Source: Xenopus tropicalis
Taxonomy: Eukaryota; Chordata; Amphibia; Anura; Pipidae
Length of the DNA stretch: 64,000 nt
Direction: 5' to 3'
Assembly: GCF_000004195.4 (NCBI RefSeq)
Contig: NC_030678.2
Coordinates: 137,641,047-137,705,046, forward strand
Positions 1-27,610 of this stretch are shown here, piece by piece (position 1 is the first letter of the stretch; the number at the start of each line of letters is the position of its first letter). The position numbers and the translations under genes are program-made. Under the pieces are notes generated by a model. The model had not been told where the DNA came from, did not search any database, and worked only from the letters and a program-made list of their open reading frames with translations.

Positions 1-1032
1 CGATAATTTCTGATGATCGGAAATGACATGAAAATGCTTATCAAAAAAAATCGATTATACTGTAGCTGAAACGGCGGGAAAACCTGATTTTGATCCTTCT
101 GTGCATGTTTTTGGAAGCCTCCTATAGGACTCAGTGGCACTCTGCAGCTCCAACCTGGCCCAAGGAAAGTCTCCCATAGGGCTCAATGGCACTCTGCAGC
201 TCCAACCTGGCCCAAGGAAAGTCTCCCATAGGGCTCAATGGCACTCTGCAGCTCCAACCCGGCCCAAGGAAAGTCTCCCATAGGGCTCAATGGCACTCTG
301 CAGCTCCAACCTGGCCCAAGGAAAGCCTCCCATAGGGCTCAATGGCACTCTGCAGCTCCAACCTGGCCCAAGGAAAGTCTCCCATAGGGCTCAATGGCAC
401 TCTGCAGCTCCAACCCGGCCCAAGGAAAGTCTCCCATAGGGCTCAATGGCACTCTGCAGCTCCAACCTGGCCCAAGGAAAGTCTCCCATAGGGCTCAATG
501 GCACTCTGCAGCTCCAACCCGGCCCAAGGAAAGTCTCCCATAGGGCTCAATGGCACTCTGCAGCTCCAACCTGGCCCAAGGAAAGTCTCCCATAGGGCTC
601 AATGGCACTCTGCAGCTCCAACCTGGCCCAAGGAAAGTCTCCCATAGGACTCAATGGCACTCTGCAGCTCCAACCCGGCCCAAGGAAAGTCTCCCATAGG
701 GCTCAATGGCACTCTGCAGCTCCAACCTGGCCCAAGGAAAGTCTCCCATAGGACTCAATGGCACTCTGCAGCTCCAACCCGGCCCAAGGAAAGTCTCCCA
801 TAGGGCTCAATGGCACTCTGCAGCTCCAACCTGGCCCAAGAAAAGTCACTTTTGAGGCTTTAATGAATTCGAAACTCTCTCAAATACGATTTTGTCGCGT
901 AAAATTTATTGCACAGTACGAAAACGTTGTGCAAATTAACAAAAAAAATGCAGAAAATACACAGTACGAAAACCTAGAAAAAATAAAACATTTTTGTATT
1001 CTGAAACAATCGTACTTTCATAAATGTGCCCC
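1..1032 (+). mobile_element. Non-autonomous DNA transposon carrying 52-bp array (left end outside window)
   Basis: The left flank of the array (AAACGGCGGGAAAAC near 70-85) matches the flank of the element at 29681-31435. The right end TAAATGTGCCCC (to 1032) resembles that element's terminus TAAATCAGCCCC. Only short spurious open frames; non-coding MITE-like element. Confidence 0.6.
113..846 (+). repeat. 52-bp minisatellite array 1, 14 copies
   Basis: Perfectly periodic 52-base units, about 14 copies, with CTGCAG in each. Units vary mainly at two positions: GGGCTC/GGACTC and AACCTGG/AACCCGG. The same unit forms arrays at 29908-31163 and 34543-34966. Confidence 0.97.
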
Positions 1033-1229
1033 ATGGACTCCATCCAGCTCTTATTTCTTAAAATGATAAAAAAAAAAAAAAAAAAAACAACCAACCATTG
1101 TAAATCTGCTTATAGAAATAAATAGCCGGAGCGCATGTATATAGAAAACAAAAAACAGTTGATAGTGCAAAAACGTTTAGAAGTAAAAATTCCTAAGAGC
1201 ATCCATCCACCCACTGTATATATTATATT

Positions 1230-1535
1230 GTAATGTCACCCACTGTGACCTATAGCACTTACATTTGCCCATTTGTGTCTGTTAGTTACCCCTCCCATAT
1301 AGATTGTAAGCTCTACGGGGCAGGGACCTCCTTCATCTTGTGTTTATGACTCTTATTGCAACTGCACCTTGTATTTATTTGTATTTATTGTTGTAATTTG
1401 TATTTATCCATTATCTTTTGTATTTATCCATTATCTTTAACCCCGTCTGTATTAATGAATTCTACTGTACAGCGCTGCGTACATAAGTAGCGCTTTATAA
1501 ATAAAGATATACATACATACACCCAATAAAAGTGT
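1230..1535 (+). mobile_element. Retroelement 3' end with (ATAC)n tail
   Basis: Contains GATTGTAAGCTCTACGGGGC and CAGCGCTGCGTACATAAG, then GCGCTTTATAAATAAAG and a short ATAC repeat. This matches a 3' end known to recur widely in amphibian retroposons; family assignment is from memory. Confidence 0.5.
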
Positions 1536-1849
1536 ATAGTGCTAAATGATTAAGCTGAATGATTGTGCAGTAATGCAAATTGCTCACCAGGTGGCAATAT
1601 TTTCAGGCCAAATATATAAGGTATATCCAAGAACAAGTTGCAACTGTATCCTCAATATAGGCACAAAAAGAGAAAAGCGGAAAATAGTGCAATATTATTT
1701 ATTACAAAAAACTGCTAAAAGCAATACTACTTACAGAATGCAGTAGATAAATAGGTTAAATCTGCTGTTTGGCTCTGGTACTAGAAAGATAGGAGAATAT
1801 ACACCCAAAAGTCTTTTTACATAAGGACACCATTGCTGCATCAGACCAA

Positions 1850-2560
1850 AAAAAAAAAAAAAACAGCTTACACTACACCAAACGGCACTTCTGGGACAAA
1901 ATCATTTGGAGTGATGAGCCAAAGGAAAAACAAACCTATAAAGGCAATGTTTGGAGTCAACAAGGCCAATGAAAAGAAAAAAAAAACATCCCTACCATGA
2001 AACAGAGGTTGATCTCTGCAGCGGCACAGGGAATTTAGTCAAAATACATTGCAAGTTAAATTCAGCATATTATCGGAATATATTTGCATTCATCAGCTCT
2101 AAATTTGCACATCTGGCACACATGGACTTTCCAAAATGACAAACTAAAACAAGCTCAAGTTGACCCTTGAATGGCTGCATTCTTGAGTGGTCGTCACAAT
2201 CCCGACCCCCAACATCATTGAGCCACTTTTCAGATCTCAAACTTTCAATATAAAGAATGTACAGGACCTAGACACTGTTTGCAGAATGGACAGCTTCACA
2301 ACATGAGAAATAGAGGGCCTCATTTACACTTATCAAAAAGACCTGCAAGCCATCATGGATGCTAAAGTGGGGCAATGCAAAATATTAGGAACTAAGAACT
2401 ATTCGTATGCAAACTTTTGAACCAGAGCCATTTTATCATATTATAATTTGTTTAATAATTGTCATTCTCTGTGGTGTTTAATCATTTCAACTGAATTACA
2501 ATTTAAAAAAAAGTGTTTAACCCTGATCCCTGGTCTATTAAAAAAATAAACACCTTACAA
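1850..2560 (+). pseudogene. Decayed Tc1-like transposase fragment
   Basis: At 1889-1918 the plus strand reads FWDKIIWSDE, the motif around the second catalytic Asp of Tc1-type transposases. Further on, an NPD-P-type stretch near 2198 and GCAAACTTTTGAACC near 2408 resemble Tc1 element 3' ends. Frameshifts and A-rich insertions break the frame. Inactive remnant. Confidence 0.6.
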
Positions 2561-3232
2561 TATCTGCCCTGGGTATGTACATTGATAAGAGCAACTTCAA
2601 TTTAACAGATTTCTAATGGATTTTGCAACCCCCTTGGCAACATTATCAAACATTTAACAACATTCAGATTTTCATGGTTTTAAAGTTTTTTAAACCACAA
2701 CTAAACTCATTTCCAAGGATACCACAAATATCTTGTCATTTATTATAAGATCTGAACTGGAAAAAAAATAAGACTTTTTCCTGTAGTCACACAAATGACA
2801 ACATTAAAAAAACCCTAAAACCACGAATCAAAGGACACCTGCCATTGACTTCTACATGATCAACAGATTTTAGATGTATTATAAATCGCAAAACATTTGC
2901 GTTTTTTTCCCATCACAAAATTGTATTTTGACACAAAAAAAATACAAATCTTAGACGTTTGGTCTTTACCACTGCCCTGAAATAGAGTTTTAACTACATT
3001 TTGCCCAGACAAACAAATAACACAAAATATGGTACCAGACAGCCATTTTTTTTTATTTTATTTTGATGAAAGGGGGGAGGGGGTATACATTAAGCAAAGA
3101 AATGTCTGACATATGCTGCAGGCACTCTCCAGAAAAAAACTATTGCAACAGTGTATTAAAAAATGTGTTTGAGTCACAGTGATTTCACATATCCAAAGTC
3201 TCAAATGCTACATGCTCCAGCAACTAGCAGGG

Positions 3233-3580
3233 TTAAAGGGGTGGTTCACCTTTAAGTTAACTCTTAATACTGTATATTATCGAATGTCCTGTTCTTAAGC
3301 TCTGGGAGCTTACCATTTTTTTATTATTGTAACTTTATTACATATTCTATTCAAACCCTCTCCTATTCATATTACAGTCATTTAAACCACTTCCTGGTTG
3401 CCCAAGCAAACAGGACCATAGCAACCAGGTCGCTGCAGACATTCCAAATAGCTGTGGAACAAAAACCTAAACTAAAAAAACACAAAAAAATTTAAGAAGA
3501 AAACTGCATTTCAAATTGTCTCAGAATAGCATTGTCCACATCATACTAAAATTTAATTTAAAGGTGAACATCCCCTTTAA
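3233..3580. mobile_element. T2/Kolobok-like MITE with TTAA target duplication
   Basis: Begins TTAAAGGGGTGGTTCACC and ends GGTGAACATCCCCTTTAA: inverted termini bounded by TTAA at both sides. Non-coding. Confidence 0.8.
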
Positions 3581-4290
3581 TCAACAAAACCCAACCAAAT
3601 TTATTTTCCCTGGACACTTTGAACAAAGTAGTAAAATAAGTGCAATAGTGGTACAGACACATTAAAGTGGCAAACGACCGATTTAGACATCACAGTCCAA
3701 GATTACCAACAAATTTATTCCAAATATACAATTTAGGAGGTGGTACATCTGAACAATACATTCTGCAGTCCTTTGCATCATATATCTGATCAGTTAAGCA
3801 AGGATTCAATTTGGTCTGTTGTGAGAAAAACCCTTTTCAACCATTCCATGCCAAGCACTACTTAAATGATATTTAAAACAAAAAACCAACCTACATTGGA
3901 ACGGTAACACAAAATATATATCTTTTCCATAACATTGGTGATGGATGGAGGTGGCATGCCACGACATACTAAAAATAAAAATCAGTAATACTTTGCTACA
4001 TCCGTTATAAACCATTACATCTGTCCTTTGTGAGCTGCAGCTTAGATTTTAAGTTGAAAGTTCAGTATAACAAAATGTTAAAGCCCTGCTCCCTGTACTT
4101 CCGTATATTTAATTGCCATGACTACCGTGAGCCGGAACTCTTATATGCCCAACATTCACACCTCACACTCATTTTGAGAATTTAGAACATATATTCTTAG
4201 TAAAATAGCTTGTCTTAAGAGGTAAATGAATGCTCTTTATTACAGGCTTAAAGCATGCAATGTGCATTTCAATAAAACTAACCTGCAGTT

Positions 4291-4545
4291 TTAAAGGAGA
4301 ACTGAAGGTTAAACTTGGCAAAGTGTAGCACTGTTGCCCCTGCAGGGGGCACTATATACATGCCAAAAATATTTGATTATGTATGTGCCTGCCCTGGGAG
4401 GTACACGGGATACTTGGAAAATGGATCAAACATGGCAGCACTGTGCCGTAAAAAGTACCCCAGGTTAATGAGGACGATGGGCACAAGGTTAGCGACACTG
4501 CCCAACAAATCCCCCCCAGTATTTTAACCTTTAGCTCTCATTTAA
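4291..4545. mobile_element. TTAA MITE with CTCF-like core
   Basis: Left TTAAAGGAGAACTGAAGG, right CTTTAGCTCTCATTTAA: inverted ends with TTAA. Holds CCTGCAGGGGGCA at 4339-4351, one mismatch from a CTCF core. Confidence 0.65.
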
Positions 4546-5619
4546 ATTCACCTTAATATTAACTCTCAGTATACTTTAGACAGAATTTTAAGATAATTTT
4601 AAATTTTCCTTGTTTATGGTTTCTGAATTTTGTATTCTTTGTTCAGCAGCGCTCAGGCTTGAAATGTAAACTGGTTGCTAAGACCTATTAACCTCAGCAA
4701 CAAGGCAGGAGTAACACAGAATGCTACACAAATAGGAGAAGGCTTGAACAGGAAGACAAACAATAGAAAACACAGCAATAAACTCAGGCCTAGCAGTCAC
4801 TTCTTGGCAGATTTGCGACCCCAACAACCACATATAGTTTTTGGTTAAAAGATGGAGAAAAGACAGAAAAGAAATGTTTTTAAATTCTAACAGTTAGGGA
4901 ACCAACTAGTGATGCTATTAAAATGTAGGCATTTTGTACTTTCTACTTCATTTTGAAATCTGAAAGTTTTACAGTCCATCACTTTCAGATTTCATTCTGA
5001 AAGCCACTTTCTCCTTGGATGGGGAAGTGCATTTCTTGGAGGTCCAGTGACTTAACTAAATTCCGGCAATGCTTGATAACTTACACCAATAGTTTCCAGA
5101 AATCTTACTAGAAATAACCAGACTGCTAGAAAGCCAAAGGTAGAGCCAGTACCGTCACCACAGTACTTTTAATGTATGTTACAAAAACTGATGTGCTAAG
5201 ATTGCACAACATAAATCTTGTTAGAGCTGAATTGGATGATAAAAAAATTAAAGTACAGGAACAAAGTTTCCATCAAACCCCCCAACCCCTTTTTTTAAAG
5301 TATATTGTGGCTGTGCCAGATGTTAGTCATTCATGTTAATTAGGTATAGTGTGCTATATTTTTTTTAAATAAATTGAAACAGTTGCCAAATTAGAAAAAA
5401 AAAAAATTGCTGATGGGGATAAGAATGAGATATTTGCTAATGGGGATAATCAAAGCTCTGTAAACCAAGAAAAAGTAGAGTGTCAAACATATCACAAAAC
5501 AGTCAAGTAATGACTTGTCTCATGACAAAATTCTTATTTAAAACCTTTTAAATATTTTAATTAATTAAAGCTGTCAGTTAAAGAAAGATGATCATAATAG
5601 GTTGCACCTAACCATTTTA

Positions 5620-5841
5620 GGGATCCAACAAATCCATTATTTTGGTGTTGGCCGAACCTGAATTATTTGTGAAAGATTAGGCCAAATACCAAACTGAATC
5701 TGAATCCTAATTTGCACTTAAAATTCTTTTTTACTTCCATGTTTATCCAACCAAAAGTCACGTGATTTTAAGGTTTTGGTTCGGCCATGCGCTTTGAATC
5801 GGTTGAATCCCGAATGGAATACTGGATTCAGTGCATCCCTA
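5620..5841. mobile_element. hAT-like MITE fragment (GGTGCATCCCTA family)
   Basis: Contains GTTCGGCC and GAATCCCGAATGG and ends AGTGCATCCCTATCC, like the better-preserved element at 57464-57745. A related fragment lies at about 10590-10840. Confidence 0.45.
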
Positions 5842-6924
5842 TCCTCTTTGTATCTCTAGATCTGCCATAACAATCACTTAAAACAGTTGTTCATTTAACT
5901 TTTTAGATTCGTAACCTCTTCAAGGGTAAGATATGATGGATCCCATCAGAAAGTGATCCAAGACTAAATACAGCATACTATAGGAATGTATCAGAAACAG
6001 ATCACTTTCACACATGGGCAAATAGAAGCTGAAGCAAATGAAATGGAGGTATTACAAAAAGTGTAAATGGCCAGTGGCTAACAAGTGCCTTGTATAATAA
6101 GCCACGGGATGATTCTACCATCCGCCAGCAAAGGAAAGGGCACAAAGTATGATGCTAAGATGCTCCTGTATACACAACCAAGGAACACAAATTGGTGTTA
6201 TGTAATGAATGGTGAAAACTAATAATGTCCAAAAAAATGTTGATTCACATTAGGCATTATATTTTCCTCATCATACAGAACCTTGCTGGTACTCTGGTAT
6301 CCCTTTTGTAGTGCTGAAATTTATCTTACACGGTGACAGTATTGATTGTGCGGCTAAACGGTTTTAAACAATTCACAAAACTGATGACTACTCCCAAGGT
6401 TGACTTCATGGGTCTTTCAACATCTCTCTGCCAACTGGCATGTGTGTTTTGCATGTGTGCAAGGTCCAGCTGGCCATCAGTCCCATGTATTCCACTTTAG
6501 TTGGCGAATGCTGAGGCAGTTAGGAGGAAAAAAATGACTGGCAATCCGTGATGTATTTGGTGTTTAACAAGTTTTGCGCCGCTAATTAGCTCACACATAT
6601 GTAAATAACTATGTAAAAATTGTTACAAATTTACATATGGTCATTATCTAAAAATGTGTCTGGCATGCTATACCTTCAGATTGCTGTACAACTGCAGAAG
6701 CAATGGCTCCAGAACAACTCTCATGGGTATGTTAGTGCACACTGTAAAAGTGTAATTGCTCTACATCACTGGTTTAACAAGTGGCAAAACCCACCATATA
6801 ATGAGCATTTGTCTGCAGGCATTTGACAGAAGAAGAAGAGTAAACCTGGAAGGTGGAGTGTTCCGTTTCTGTGTAACAATATCTGTATAGAAAGAGGGGC
6901 TGAAAGACTGCTTTGATGCCTGCT

Positions 6925-7226
6925 TTTATTTTTCTTTTGTTTTATCGTTTATATATATATATACTTTTGGTTTAGTCTGAAGAGAATTCCAAAATATGTC
7001 TTTAAATGTCCAAGTTTGCATCCAAAGAGAAAGTGGGGCTCCCACATCCAAACGCACACTTGGCTGCCCGGACTGCACATGTTTTTTAAATTTTTTTTTT
7101 ATTTTTTTCTTTGTTTCAATTCATTTCAATTGTCAGGATAAAGAAGGGAGAGAGGCAAAAATAACGCAAGTACTAAAAATATTAACTGGCAGGTCAAAGT
7201 CAGACACCTCAGAGAAAAGCCTCTGT
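6925..7226 (-). other. pa2g4: PA2G4 3' UTR, minimal extent
   Basis: From the stop codon to the first AATAAA on the minus strand (TTTATT at 6925-6930 on plus). Another AATAAA is at 4236-4241, so longer 3' ends are possible. The end is inferred only. Confidence 0.4.
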
Positions 7227-24200
<16,974 letters not shown>

Positions 24201-24785
24201 ACATGCAAAGGGCGATAGTCCTGAGTAAATGTCTCTCGTCTTGTCTCAGCAGGGATAAAGAGGGACTTTCATTTGCTTTTATTTATTTATTTTTATTATC
24301 AGCTTTCATAAATCGCCTCTTCCTTGCAAATTGACTTGGTTGTGAGGTCAGTGAACATCAACAGAAACAATATATATGTTTATAGACTGACAGTGACACG
24401 TCGGTTTTATTATTCTGTTTGGGCCCTGCTGTTGCTGTCCCATTGTACCTGATTGTTGGTTTAATTGAGCACAAGCAGCTACACCCTAAGCCTGACATTG
24501 GCAGAACATGAAAGAAGACTAATTGCAACTAGTCTTGCAGTTCTGACTTTGAGCTGCCCTACATGGCCAAACTAGGCTATAGAGTAGTTAGTTTCCAAAT
24601 TCTTTCTCTAATCCAACACACACTTTAAAACACACCCCAAATTAAAATCACTAAATGACACCTCACTGGTCTTGATCCAAATGAAAGATTACTAAATTAA
24701 CTGTCTCATGAGGTTTAGACTTTTCAACTTAAAACATACAGATCACAGGGTTAAACCTTAAAAGTCAAACTTACAATATTTTTAG

Positions 24786-25339
24786 TTAACGGACATGTAA
24801 ACCCCACACACACAAATGTAATCCATGAAAAGCCTCTTTGAAATCTTTCAATACCTGCCACACTGGTTGTTCAGAGGTTAATAGTAAGGCTGTAGCATCT
24901 CCTTAATCATTTAGATTTCCTTCTCCTCCTGTAACCCACTAGGCCCCCTCCCTCAGGAATTTGCATTGGCTGTTGGCTTGTGAGCATGCTCAGATTACTA
25001 AACACGCCCCCAGTCTAGCAGCCAGTGAAGAGATGGCATTGCTGGTTCCCATAGAAACTCCTCTCTAGCTGTCTACTTCAATTTTTTTTCTCCCAACCTC
25101 CTCTCCTGAGCTCAGCTCAAACAAAGCAGAACTTTTTGCTGTTTGCAGATTTAAATGTATCCAATTATTTATGAGAAGAAAAATGGCCACCAGGTGAAAG
25201 CTGCTATTTGCTTTAGGAAAATGTGATGGTGCTGGCAAACGGAGGGGATATATGCAGTACAAATAATGCCATTTGGGTGGGGGAGACGTGCCCAACTGAT
25301 ATACATTGTAGGCAAATGTAGGCTTTACATGTCCTTTAA
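24786..25339. mobile_element. TTAA MITE (GGACATGTAAA ends)
   Basis: Left TTAACGGACATGTAAACC, right GGCTTTACATGTCCTTTAA. Non-coding interior. Its right TTAA is also the left border of the next element. Confidence 0.8.
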
Positions 25340-25841
25340 AGGACAATGAAAGGTTAATATAAATTAAAAGTAAGCCTAAAGGCATTCTTTTTAAGTACTT
25401 ACTGCATATCTAAATTCCCAGATCCCTGTTTGCTTCTCTGAGATATGGTGCTGGCAGCCTACAGCAGTGTGAAGACTACAGTGACATCACTGAAATCTCT
25501 CTCCCCTTCCTGTAGGTGCCAGCGGCAGCCTTCCTATTCTCTGAGCATGTGTGTAACTTGATCCTGTCTCCTGTTCTGAGCTACACATGCCCACCAGCCA
25601 ATCAGAAGTGGATCTGCCTGAGGGGAGGGGGGGACGGAATGAAACACGTGCAGTATGAAGCAAGGAGGGAAAGGAAGGGAGAATACCTTTTTAGAGATGG
25701 CTGTCTGTTCTAGAAAATGTGAAGTAAGTGTGACTGAGTAAATATTTGATTAGGTGAGCCAAAAATGTGGCGTTTTTACTAAACAATAGGAGGACTACTG
25801 GGCAGTATGCTTTTTAAACTTTGACTTGCATTCTCCTTTAA
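25336..25841. mobile_element. TTAA MITE abutting the previous one
   Basis: Left TTAAAGGACAATGAAAGG, right GACTTGCATTCTCCTTTAA. Shares the TTAA at 25336-25339 with the neighbouring element. Confidence 0.75.
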
Positions 25842-26405
25842 GCAATTAGGAATATTTACAGTTAAACAGCATATACTTCACACAAAACAAGTCACATCAA
25901 AAGTAAAATTCAACCCCAAAGGTACACGTGTATGCAGGTAAAGAATCCAGAACACTCCACGTTTATGTAGAAGAGTAAGGGTATCCTCTCCTCTCCTTCC
26001 AATTTTATTTGTTCTATTGCCTGTACGGAAATTTTTTTTATCACTATTATATAATTATATACTTGTCCTTTATTGTAATCAATAGTTTCTCGAATACATT
26101 TTCTCTTTTTATTATCCATCACCTCCATCTGAACCTTTTAAACTCCTTTTTTAAATCTCATCAAAACGTGCAGTATCTCTAAATGTGTCAATTTCTTTTT
26201 CCACCCTTTTAAATTCAACCTTTAATTGATCATATGTTTTACTCCTAAATTCTCTCATTAATTCCATTAGTTTAAAAGAACAATCTGAAAGTATCCTGTT
26301 CCAGCTTGTGATAAAAGTTTATTTTAATGGAGTGTAATAAAGTTTATAATTTTTAACTTTTTGCAGTGGTGCGGATATATATTTGGTAGTTGTTCCCCTC
26401 CTTGG
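25842..26405. other. Unrecognised AT-rich spacer
   Basis: No gene or repeat could be recognised in this stretch. Confidence 0.4.
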
Positions 26406-26418
26406 CCACTAGAGGGTG
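26406..26418 (+). promoter_or_regulatory. CTCF-like motif
   Basis: CCACTAGAGGGTG fits the CTCF core CCASYAGRKGGCR except for T at the C position. Intergenic. Confidence 0.3.
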
Positions 26419-26499
26419 TAATTTGCACCTAAATAACTTGGATCTATACTTATGATAATGACAGTCCTATATTTTGGTCTTTGAAGTGAGTTTAAATCC

Positions 26500-27125
26500 C
26501 AAGTATCACTTATGTATTATAAGGGTAATGTACCCCCTACTGTAAATGATAAGGATATTAGAAGTCACAGAGGGGTTCTGTGCCCATATAAAGGCACAAG
26601 GCTGCAGGCTGAGTTATACAGGGAACTCTGAGTATCACTCATGTATTATGAGGGATAATGTACCCCCTACTGTAAATGATAAGGATATTAAAAGTCACTG
26701 AGGGGTTTTGCAACCATGTAAAGGCTCAAGGCTGCAGGCTGAGTTATACAGGGAATCCGGAATATCACTCATGTAATTATAAGGGATAATGTACCCCCTA
26801 CTGTAAATGGTAAGGATATTAGAAGTCACTTAGGGGTTCTGTGACCATAAAAGGCACAAGGCTGCAGTCTCATGTATTATAAGGATTTATGTACCCCCTA
26901 CTGTAAATAATACAGGTATTAAAAGTCACTGAGAGGTTCTTTGACCACATAAAGGCACAAGGCTGCAGCCAGAGTTAAACAGGGAATACCGAATATCACT
27001 CATGTATTATAAGGGATAATGTACCCCCTACTGTAAATGATAAGGATATTAGAAGTCAATTAGGGGTAATTCCAAGTATCACTCATGTGTTATAAGGATA
27101 ATATACCCCCTGCTGTATATGATAA
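26500..27125 (+). repeat. ~130-bp tandem array, about 6 units
   Basis: Recurring block with ATCACTCATGTATTATAAGG, then AATGTACCCCCTACTGTAAA, GGATATTAGAAGTCA and AAAGGCACAAGGCTGCAG. Starts at about 26508, 26637, 26767, 26869, 26998 and 27080; two units are shortened. Confidence 0.9.
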
Positions 27126-27131
27126 GGATAT

Positions 27132-27167
27132 TGACGTCAGTAAGCATGGGGCGCAACCCTATAAAAG
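27132..27167 (+). promoter_or_regulatory. CRE plus TATA-box-like promoter
   Basis: A full palindromic CRE TGACGTCA at 27132-27139 is followed by TATAAAAG at 27160-27167, the spacing expected of an RNA polymerase II core promoter. It sits immediately after the 130-bp array and points into the G-rich minisatellite, as an LTR or other element promoter might. No transcript evidence. Confidence 0.45.
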
Positions 27168-27210
27168 GGCCTGTCACCGCAGCAGAGCCGCAGAAGAAGC
27201 CGGAGCGCCT

Positions 27211-27555
27211 ATGGTGGCACTGTGTATGGGGGGTACTGTCTATGGGGGCATTGTGTATGGGGGGTACGGTCTATGGGGGCTATTGGGGGCACTTTCTATG
27301 GGGGCATTGTGTATAGGGGTACTTTCTATGGGGGCACTGTGTATGGGGGCTACTGTCTATGGGGTCAATTGGGGGTGTTTCTATGGGGGGTACTGTCTTT
27401 GGGACACTTTCTATGGGGGCACTGTGTATGGGGGGTACTGTCTATGGGGGCACTTTGTATGGGGGGGTACTGTCTATTGGGGCACTGTGTATGGGGGTTA
27501 CTGTCTATTGGGTCATTGGGGCACTGTGTATGGGGGGGGCAAAACTGGTATATAG
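27211..27555 (+). other. Gly/Tyr/Leu-rich open frame over a minisatellite
   Basis: From ATG 27211 a 114-codon frame reads MVALCMGGTVYGG and continues as VYGGYCLWG-like repeats to a stop at 27553-27555. The other two frames are also long and open, so openness mainly reflects the repeat. Unrecognised; coding status doubtful. Confidence 0.2.
27218..27540 (+). repeat. G-rich minisatellite (TATGGGGGCACTGTG units)
   Basis: Variable units of the form TATGGGGGCACTGTG and TATGGGGGGTACTGTC, with more than a dozen runs of four or more G on the plus strand. Confidence 0.95.
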
Positions 27556-27610
27556 TTATAACTCACTTATAACTGACTGCCTTCTCTCTGTATTTGTATT
27601 TTATATGTAG

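Larger units (their letters stand above)
2560..7226. other. 3' flank of PA2G4, non-coding
   Basis: Apart from the MITEs and the candidate 3' UTR listed, this stretch shows only AT-rich sequence and short chance open frames. Longer 3' UTR forms of PA2G4 could extend into it. Confidence 0.5.

Noticed and set aside
113..846. Could the 52-bp array be a CRISPR-like array?
   Set aside because: There are no spacers: units are contiguous and identical in full length, and the genome is vertebrate.
758..1066. Open frame with PIGLNGTLQLQPGPRK repeats; also in the arrays near 30523-30780
   Set aside because: It is a read-through of the 52-bp minisatellite: units are of non-multiple-of-three length, frames are open on both strands, and there is no gene context.
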